A DNA stretch of 64,000 nucleotides, from the NCBI RefSeq assembly GCF_963678635.1, contig NC_087062.1:84712012-84776011 (forward strand), read 5' to 3'. The position numbers and the translations under genes were made by a program. The DNA comes from Symsagittifera roscoffensis. Its lineage: Eukaryota; Xenacoelomorpha; Acoela; Convolutidae. The notes under the pieces are model-generated. The model worked only from the letters and a program-made list of their open reading frames with translations. It had not been told where the DNA came from and did not search any database. Positions 55,978-64,000 of this stretch are shown here, piece after piece (position 1 is the first letter of the stretch; each line of letters starts with the position of its first letter).

Positions 55978-56069
55978 GTGAGCAAACTAATACAGCTTTT
56001 ATATCCTTCTGGTTTTTTTTAAACAAAATGAACTAATGTGCTAACTAAACTAAGCATATGAAATAAACA

Positions 56070-57525
56070 AGACTGCTCGTACATCAGGGCAAAGCCCTGA
56101 ATGTCCCGACTAACCCTTTACTCATATCGAATAATTTTTGGAAAAAAAATAATGAAAACCTATAAAATTTGGAAATTATCAAAGTGTGAAATGTTGAGTT
56201 GGATGAAAACAATACGATCGACCAGCTTGCCTCAATTCAATTTGGAACAATTTTGTTGAGCGTGATAATTAGCCACGCATAGATAATTCGCGTTACGCTC
56301 TCAGCAATATGAATAAATTCTTCAAAGCGCGCAAATTTAGTCCAGAACATTGCCAATTTGGCAATTTTCAAACCCCCAGAATTTTATGAAAAATAATTGG
56401 AGGTGAAGTATCTTTTTAAATTTGAACTGAAGAAATTGATATCTTCAATGAGGCATAAAAAATTTTTGTTGAAAACTATTTTTTCGATCGGCGAAAACCG
56501 TCTGAATAAAAAAAAAACCACACCGAGCAAAAATGTTCTGTTTTCTTCGAAAGTCGGAACAACAAGACTGATCGTATTGGGGCGTAGCCATGATTTTTGA
56601 CTGCCTTTTAAGGTCTATTGAGTAAGATTCGCTGTAAAAAAATGATAACATGTTCAAAAAAGTGATGAAAAAACTTATCAAGTGATGAAAAAAATGAAGC
56701 TTAGACTTATTTGAAACCAACCCCCAACACGTTATCTACACTACAAAGTCATATATTTTGCATAACGAAAAGCGTTAAAAAGACAAAATAGCATGCCTAT
56801 AAATTGAAACATTTGCTAGGACAAATTAAATCTCCACTTAATAGCACGAAATATATCGCGAGTTAATTGCCCCAAATTTGCACACTTGAAATATTTTTCT
56901 AACTTGAGCTCACAATAACAATACCTTTTGAAAGATAAAAAACAATCTGTCAAAAATGGTTAGTTAAAACGTCGAAATTTGTCTGAAGAAAAAAAACCAT
57001 CTCAAATACAAATATTCCGTTACTTTCGTTACAAAAGTCGGAAAGTTCCTTCAACCAATTTGGAACAATTTCTAAAACGAATTAAATCTCCGCTTACGCG
57101 TTAATAGCGCGAAATATATCGCGCAATAATTGTCTCAAATTAGTCAAAATTGCAATTTTAAAACGACCATAACTTAAGAAAAAATATCACAGATAAAATA
57201 TCGTTTCAAGTTCAAGCTCATGACAACAAAACGGTTTCAAGGCCATAAAAAAAATCCTTCAAAAATGACTAGTTAAAAATTCGGAATTTGTCTGAAGAAG
57301 AAAATACCCACCCCGAGCACAAATAATCCGTTACTGTCATTACGAGAGTCGGAGCAATAAGAAAGTAGTTCAAGCTCATGACAACAATACCTTTTCAATG
57401 CCGTGAAAAAATTCCATCAAAATTGGCTAGTTGAAAATTCGAAATTGGTCTGAAGGAAAAAATACCCACACCAAGCACAAATATTCCGTTACTTTCGTTG
57501 CGAAAATCGGAGCAATGAGAAAGTA
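56070..57525 (-). repeat. Interspersed repeat copies in intron 5
   Basis: Minus-strand relatives of 14455-15280: the hairpin end CAGGGCAAAGCCCTG at about 56085-56100 and several consecutive units with TTACGCGTTAATAGCGCGAA and ATTCCGTTACTTTCGTTAC segments (near 56840, 57010, 57100, 57340, 57490). Confidence 0.65.
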
Positions 57526-57895
57526 AAAAAGAGAGCTCAATTAAAATGTGTGTTATATTTAATTTACAGCGATAACATTGATTTCGCTCACTCTGATGGA
57601 GATCGCTAGCAAATGTTAAGGTCGTGGACGACCTGTTGGAAACAGTAATTGAATAAACAAAATAAACAATCGCAATCTTCTATGCTAATCTCTTCGACAC
57701 TTGTCATCAAAATTGATTTTTCCAAACAAAAATTCAATAAAGCGTCTATATTCTTCTTTTGTTATTTACCTATAATTTTCCTTGACACTTTTCATCCAAA
57801 ATTGTTTTTTTTTTAGATTAAAAAGTCAATAGTTGAATGCTCATTTGACCGAACTTACTAACCGATGATTTTTCTTTCGTTGGCACCTTTAACAG

Positions 57896-57929
57896 GCCGG
57901 TAGCTAAGGGTGACTACTCAAAGCAGTGA
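57896..57929 (+). CDS. Host gene alternative last exon A
   Basis: Acceptor preceded by TTTCTTTCGTTGGCACCTTTAACAG split by purines; the exon completes the phase-2 codon, adds ten codons (PVAKGDYSKQ) and stops at TGA. AATAAA occurs near 58036. Confidence 0.7.
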
Positions 57930-58084
57930 TATGACACGACTAGTGTAACTATATCTGCATATCATATTTCTTGATCCATGACGTATTCGAATTTATTATT
58001 TCTTTATTTTAAAAATTTTAGACATTGAATCGGTAGAATAAACGAATAGACTAAAACGCTAGCTGTGATTTTCTTTGACCGCAA

Positions 58085-58345
58085 TCATTGATCGCAATTT
58101 AAGAGGAACTTAGCATAGCTGTAAGGCATTCACCTTGAAATCATCCGATCGTGTTTTCGATCCCATTCCTTGGCAATGATAGTTGGTGAGGATGAGCTCT
58201 AACTTGACCTCTAGCTTCATACTTACCATAGCTTGACCAATTAGTTAGGACCATAGTACCACCTGAAAGTTCTAGATGCAAAGAAAACGGCCTTGAGTCG
58301 CAAACATAGAGCTTCGCTCAACAAAATAACGCAGTCTTGGATGAA
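58085..58345 (+). repeat. tRNA-derived SINE (Ser-like head)
   Basis: TAGCATAGCTGTAAGG fits the polymerase III A box and TTTTCGATCCC the B box, with CCTTGAAATCA between them in the position of an anticodon arm reading TGA. The head is degenerate and is followed by unrelated sequence, so it is a SINE or tRNA pseudogene rather than a functional tRNA. Confidence 0.5.
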
Positions 58346-60137
58346 GGGAGGTAATAAAAGTGGACTGTTAAGCTCCTCTGCGATTTGCAGGAGCCATATT
58401 ATTATGTATATATTCTTGAGTTAGTTCCAGGAAAAAATTATACCGGTTGAACGCATGGTCAATGAAGCTAGTCATAATTGAGACTACTCTAAAAATCTTT
58501 GAACTTGATTTATTTCCCATGACATTTTTTTTGGAACTATGAAAAAGCATCTTTATGCAATGAGCCATAGGGTAATCCAAACTACCTACAGAGTTAAAGA
58601 CTCCAAGAAGCTTTCAAGTCTGGTTATAAAAGAAGCTCAAATGGATTTTGGGTCAACTAAGCAGGAAATCTGCATTGATTTTGGATACATCAGCCAGATG
58701 ACCCGGGGCTCAATGCATAAATTCGTTCTATCTCTGAATTCCAGAGCCGCAATTTTTTAATTCGATTTTTTTGCTACCAGGCTATCCTTTTTCAATTAGC
58801 AATCGCTCCTGAAATAGACCCTGTATGGAAAGATGTTTCCAGTCGAATAATGGATTTTGCATATTTCAAAAAGACTTATGAGAAGTAAAACAAATTGAGT
58901 TTACACTTTGAAATGGATGAAAAATGGCGTACCAACGCACTGTTTAAGAAGAAAAATTACCGTGTAGAGTTGCATGAATAATCAGAACAGAGTGGAAAAG
59001 CCATTTAGACTTTCTGTAGCAGCAGCCATAGCCATGCAATTCAGGGAAGTTATATAGGTATTCTTATACATAAGTCTACCCTTCTCGATTCTGATCAGAC
59101 TCAACTCCCTAAAAATTGTCGCAGCCGTCCCGTTGCTGGGATAATCAGATTTCCAAAAACAGGGGAATATACCGCCCGCATTATTATACTTATCTATGTT
59201 GATAATGACAAAATACACAGACCAAGTCACATATATATCCAACTTCAATCTCCTAGTTCAGTCAATTTTTTATGAAGAATTGACATCTATTTATTAGATT
59301 TTCCTATAACTCGGAAGACTAATAAATTTTTTACTCTGAACTTCTTTTTAAGTTTTATGTTTTGTTTTCCTATTTCGTTTTGATTATTTATTCTTCTTTA
59401 AAATGTCCGAGTTTGATTAATTTACTTGAAGCTATGGCTGACATGGAATCAATACCTGTGACAACCCAACAACAAATTACTCAGGCCGCTGAGAAATTTT
59501 TCCTAGAGTAAAAACAACATGATCAAATCAGCGAAACTTGGATATTTAAAAGCAAAAACTAACACTAACCCGAACTTTTTCGCAAAAAAGGTTCTCTGTT
59601 ATAATTGGAAAAGCTCGGATTATTAATTTGGTAAAGTTTGGTAAAAAGATAATTCTTAAAATGTTTTCTAAAAACTTTACCTACCCCCGCCTTCTGAAAA
59701 CTTCATAACTGCCCTGATGACAAAAAAAAATTTTTTTTCACGCATCAAAAAATACATTGCGCTTAACTTAAAATTTGATTTTCAGACGTCGGCCAAATTC
59801 CATAACTTGAGTAAGAGTTTCGATTCAGCATTTGAGTAGGAGTTTCGATGTCAATTTGTTTTTTTTTTGCTGTCAGATAGTCAGCAATAATTTTATGGCT
59901 CTTGCTTAAAAAGTTTTAAGCATTCTTTTAATGTCTCTCACGCCAAAAGTGTAAAGCCATTCATCAAGAAAGCAGGCAAATTTTTGCATCATAACTTAAT
60001 ACCCTTGAAATTTCAGAAAGCTTGTTTTCAGCAGAAGACTTTATTAGCGGTTTTACTATCCAATTGATTATAAAAAGACCAATTCACCTTTATTTTAAAC
60101 ACTTAATTTTAAAGTAAAAGAGTTTCGCTGATGTCAG
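58346..60137. other. Mostly noncoding intron-like stretch
   Basis: No recognised gene. Interrupted frames between 58539 and 58980 (for example a PVWKDVSSRIMDFAYFKK segment near 58820-58870) could be a decayed pseudogene of unknown type. Confidence 0.4.
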
Positions 60138-60387
60138 AATCAGTCTGGAACTGTTCAAGTTTTTCCGAGAGATCCTCAAGTTCCTATTCGTTCCCGACGA
60201 TCAGGACTCGCTTCGAGGAATCCTTCTGAAAGTGTTCGTTGTGCTAATAATCTTGCCTGTCTTTGCCACTTACGAGTTCTTCCGAAGCACCAAAATTAGC
60301 CGCCATCCTTCAGACTTCTTGGTACAAGAAATCAAATCATCGAGCAGATATAAATTGTTATTTACTATCGGACCAAGAAAAGTCTAA
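60138..60387 (+). CDS. Candidate coding exon with a membrane segment
   Basis: The frame is open to TAA 60385-60387 with GC-rich third positions like the host exons and no ATG at its start. It encodes a basic/aromatic segment, then a clear membrane helix (LLKVFVVLIILPVFATY). A splice acceptor TGTCAG precedes it in phase 2, the phase left by exon 5, and a donor GTACAAG lies at 60322. It may be a third alternative terminal exon or belong to another gene. Confidence 0.4.
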
Positions 60388-60623
60388 TCTGTTTATTATT
60401 TTTTAACAGCTCATTGATTATATAGATAACCTAAATAATTAACTAATTACGTTTGTTTCTGATAAAAAAAGATAGTTGTATGTTCAACTTTAAATCGTTT
60501 GAAAGTTAAGTTGAGTACGTATTCACCTGATTGTAATACTTGGAAGCACGTCCAAACTGTAGATTTGAAACCGGACTCTATTTTTGTCTACTGTGTGACT
60601 TTTTGTTTGTTTGTTTTGTTCAG

Positions 60624-60816
60624 ATCGTACAAATCGGAGACTCAGAGCCAGTTCGTGACGCCCTTGGAGGAGAGGATGAGGGATGCCACCATCTGTCCAG
60701 TTGAGACTCCCTACACCTTCCACGAACCCCCTCCCGAGGACCTTAACCTGCCACAACATTACGACACCAGTTACAAGTTCTATGGGAGCGAGGAAAAAGT
60801 ACAGGTCACCACCTAG
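60624..60816 (+). CDS. Host gene alternative last exon B
   Basis: Acceptor TTTGTTCAG. The first base completes the phase-2 codon left by exon 5, and 63 more codons follow to TAG 60814-60816. Contains EERMRDATICPVETPY and a Tyr-rich end (YDTSYKFYGSEE). Confidence 0.78.
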
Positions 60817-61279
60817 TCGAAAGAGAAGAAGTAACTAATACTAGAAGAGCGAATCAAAAAAACTTTATGCGTAACACCAGAAATTATCTCGCGGACCACC
60901 CAAAATTTAGTTGCAGAACACCCAGAATTTACTTGCAGAACACCAAAAAGTCTATTTGCTTGCAGTCATGGTAAAATCATTAAAGAAGAAGTTTCGTGAG
61001 AATATAAGCATTCTCTTGTTTTGCTCCAGCTGGAGTTCAAAGCTTATATAATAGTGCTATGAAATGAATATTTTATTGAGATTTTGATGAGTTAAAATTA
61101 AAATTTAATCAAAATCCACAAAATGAGATTTAATTCGTGCAAGTTTTCGATAAATTGAAGAAGGAATAATTGCCCTGCAAATACGACAAATGGAAAAATT
61201 ACGACCAAGTTCATAACAAAAAAACACAAAATTGAAGTATTGGATTTAAAATCATTTAGTTGCTTGTTTTGTTTCGACT

Positions 61280-61703
61280 CAGGGGCGGATCTAGGATTTT
61301 CTCGAGGGGGAGGGATTTTCAAAAAGAAATCGAAAATTTTGACGACCTTTTTTTTTAGGTCGACCAAATTGATTTTTTGAGCTCTCCCAAAGCACTGTTT
61401 TGCCCCTATTTAGGCAAAATTTCTGCGCCGCATGCAAATTTTGAAAAAAAAAACAGTCAAAAAAGGCGTTTTTAGGCACTTTTTGGAAAATTTTGACCAA
61501 AAAACTGCGTTTTTTCGGCGCGCGCTCCACCCTCAAAATTAGTAAATATTGGCGCCAAAGGCGCCTTTAGAAAAATTTTAGGGTCGGTCGGCCAAATGTG
61601 GATTTCTTAAAAAGTACCAAAGGGGGGACCCTTTGGGTCGGCAGGGCGTTGAATCCCTGAAGAGGAAGCATCCGCCCCCCCCCCCCCCCTAAATCCGCCC
61701 TTG
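61280..61703. mobile_element. hAT-type MITE, copy 3 (424 bp)
   Basis: Ends CAGGGGCGGATCTAG and AAATCCGCCCTTG, with a perfect 8-bp duplication TTTCGACT (61272-61279, 61704-61711). Same family and orientation as copy 1. Confidence 0.92.
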
Positions 61704-61711
61704 TTTCGACT

Positions 61712-63147
61712 GCAAAGTATTAGGGTGTCTGAGTTTTTGAGCACTTTTAATACTGATTTGTTTAGTATTTTAATGTTTTTTCAAGGTCGAGAAAAACTGG
61801 TTCGAATTTTTTGATTTTAAGACGAACTTAAAATGAAAAATCCCTCCTTATCAAGGATTGTCTCAGTAATCAAATGAAACTTGACCAAGTTTTACAATAT
61901 TCAAAACTATTGAAAATGAAGAAGTTTCTATCAAGGAAATATATCATTTAGGGAAACTCAAATCAAAGTCAAAGGCTAGCGATAAATTACTTGGTAAAAT
62001 GAAAAAATACTAAGAACAGCGGAATGCCTTCGAAGCAACTAGTGACAGCCAGAGCGGAAACATTTTGATCATTGCAAAAATTATTGACAGTTGGTTTGCG
62101 TACAAAAAGTTGTCAGACACCAAGAAGCACTCACAGAAACAGCGCACCTAACCCAACCAAAAACACTATGAACTGAAAGTTCTAGCAGCGGTTTGAAATA
62201 ATCTTATTAGGAGGTGCATATTAGTTGCCTAAATTTTGTTTTTTTTTTTAAATTTAGCACTTGATGTCATATGAGCTGACAGGGAAAATCCTGAACTTTT
62301 TCATCTGAAAAAAAAATTGAAACGTTACCCCTGCACACTCAAGCTTGATAAAGCTTAGCATTCAACGGATTTATTACTTGTTTTGACAGGGAAATTATCT
62401 CAGGACACAGGCAAATTTGGGATACGAAAAAATGTACAAGTTCGAAAAGATGATGTGTTTCAAACGAAAAAAAGAAAAAATGATTAAAATCTTTCAGAAA
62501 AAATGTGCGCTAAAAACCCAAAAAAATCTAATTAAATACTTTTAAAAAATAAAGAAAATTCATAAACATAAAAAAGGTTCGGGTTGAAAATTTCAAAGTA
62601 AGGCTAAAATTATTTCCTGGAACAAAGCAACCAGCATGTTTTACAGAAAAAAGAGGATACGAAAAGGCCCTATTGGTTGCTGCTATAAATTAAGACAGCT
62701 CGGTCAATAGACGACCGTTTCAGGAACACAAAATACAAACATTCTTTTTGTCCAAAAATTGTCAGCAAGAAAGATTCAAAGACATCGCAGCCAAGTCAAA
62801 TTTGCAAAATAGAAATTTCTGGATATTTAGGAATTTTTTTCAACTTTTATTTGACACTTTGAAACAAGACGCTGTTCCATCATCTTGAATCAATTTCAAC
62901 CGAACCTGCTCAAACTAAAGCTCACCAAATTACCCAAAATAACTTCACTCATTTTTAGTATTAAAAACAAATGATCTAGAAACTATGCATCTAAAAAAAA
63001 GAAAATTAACTGCAAAAAAAAATGTTTCAATTTTAACCGAAAGTTTCCGAGAATACAAAAATAAGGAAGCGAAAAACTAACTATCTCTACCCTCTTGCAA
63101 ACAACGAAAACAATTTTTTATTAATTTGCTGAATTTGTTTGTTAAAT
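61712..63147. other. No gene or element recognised
   Basis: AT-rich sequence without supportable ORFs on either strand. Confidence 0.6.
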
Positions 63148-63155
63148 CATTTAAG

Positions 63156-63354
63156 AGCTCTTTTTCTTTTCCCCCCACCTGCGAATTTTGTTAATTAAAA
63201 TTACAAATCACATTGTCCGATTGTTACGAAAATTGATTTGCAGACTATTTAGACCATGACAAACATCTTTGGTCCTCAAAATCAACCTTGTAAAACCACT
63301 CGTTACACTATAAATTTGATGTTCGTGTGAGGCAGGGTGAAAGGAAAAAGAGCC
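63156..63354. mobile_element. MITE of the GGCTCTTTTTCC family
   Basis: Left end AGCTCTTTTTC (first base changed), right end GGAAAAAGAGCC. Flanks CATTTAAG and AATTTAAG agree in 7 of 8 bases. Confidence 0.8.
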
Positions 63355-63362
63355 AATTTAAG

Positions 63363-64000
63363 CAAAGGGGATATTAAAGCCGGTAATTTGTCAAAAAAAC
63401 TTTTCATAAAATCTACATCCTAATGTCGGATGAAACTGAAATTCATGTTATTCAACGTTCTAACCTTAAGAAGAACATTCAAATACGCAATGAAAAAAAT
63501 TGAACAAAATAGAAATAAGCTGTCAACAATCAAACCGAAAACAACAAAGTCGAAAAATTATAGATTCACAAAGATACTTCATTAAAAAATTTCAAATGAA
63601 AATATCAGACAAACACTCTTAAGGGATTAATAGACCACTGAGCAAAAAAGGACGCATATATTGCATGAATATGACGTGTGCGTGTATATGATGCATGCAT
63701 ATGACGTATGCAGTCAACATTTCATTCAAAAAATTGGATATAATACCAAAGAAAGTTAATCAAAAAAGCCAACCTCTTCCAGCGCCAAAATTTTACCAAA
63801 ATTTATCAACTCTCAACAGGCTCCCAAAACGGATACCTAAAACACAGTTACTACACACTACACTATTCATGGTGTAATTGAAAAAATATCAAAAAAAAAA
63901 TTGATTTTGTTAACATACTTTTTCTTTTCAATTTATCAATTATTTAGCTCAATCGAGCATTAATTATTTATTATACGTACTTATATGACTAGCAAAAGTC
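63363..64000. other. No gene recognised; short ATATGACGT repeats
   Basis: Bases 63655-63715 contain three GCAT/ATATGACGT-like segments with TGACGT cores. No other feature is supportable. Confidence 0.5.

Larger units (their letters stand above)
48977..60816 (+). other. Multi-exon host gene with alternative 3' exons
   Basis: Seven short GC-richer segments join across GT..AG introns with matching phases: 48977-49072, 51654-51839, 54055-54225, 55502-55722, 55861-55977, then either 57896-57929 or 60624-60816. The predicted proteins have about 274 or 327 residues. They are rich in Pro, Tyr, Arg, Asp and Glu, with no signal peptide or membrane segment. Short aromatic and proline motifs (TSSGRGLEYRPGDYFP, NPYETTTGSTHD, MSTTYKDHRAWDD) recall small structural proteins inside ciliary microtubules. 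That is a resemblance in style only; I recognise no specific family. Introns total over 10 kb and are filled with transposable elements. Confidence 0.85.

Overview
The window looks like AT-rich genomic DNA of an invertebrate animal. Coding sequence of an ordinary gene lies in short, GC-richer exons with GT..AG introns, and most of the rest is transposable elements. Polyadenylation-type and tRNA-derived SINE signals are eukaryotic, and nothing resembles a bacterial operon. The species cannot be named from the sequence.

Layout. 1-9521 (+): a decayed copy of a large LTR retrotransposon family, cut by the window edge and by a 200-N gap (9522-9721). 9722-16421: a 24-bp tandem array interrupted by a 1.1-kb foldback element, interspersed repeats and a small DNA transposon. 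16422-38949 (-): the main feature, a 22,528-bp Ty3/gypsy-type LTR retrotransposon. Its two 410-bp LTRs read as identical, it has TG..CA ends and is flanked by a 4-bp AATT target duplication. 5' to 3' on the minus strand it carries a long leader with an accessory ORF, gag with a zinc knuckle and aspartic protease, RT-RNase H (YLDD), a DD35E integrase with a GPY/F-type C-terminus, an envelope-like region and a further 3' ORF. It contains two internal tandem duplications (903 bp and 2,727 bp) and several stops and frameshifts. 39170-44100: hAT-type miniature elements around an apparently intact saposin-like secreted protein gene. 44702-47207: a 22-bp minisatellite with higher-order structure. 48977-60816 (+): a multi-exon host gene visible only by joining short exons across GT..AG introns, with two alternative 3' coding exons that both fit the frame. 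Its introns hold miniature elements, a small element with direct terminal repeats, a 37-bp minisatellite and a SINE. 60817-64000: mostly noncoding, with two more miniature elements.

How the parts relate. The decayed plus-strand copy and the 22.5-kb minus-strand element belong to one family: RT, integrase, envelope-like and 3' ORF segments occur in the same order with readable protein similarity. The old copy therefore helps to separate family features from recent lesions in the young copy. The miniature elements form three families, most with 8-bp target duplications as in the hAT superfamily; two of the families share the terminal motif GGCTCTTTT. The host gene encodes a Pro/Tyr/Arg-rich protein of about 274 or 327 residues. 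Its composition suggests a structural, possibly ciliary, protein, but I did not recognise the family.
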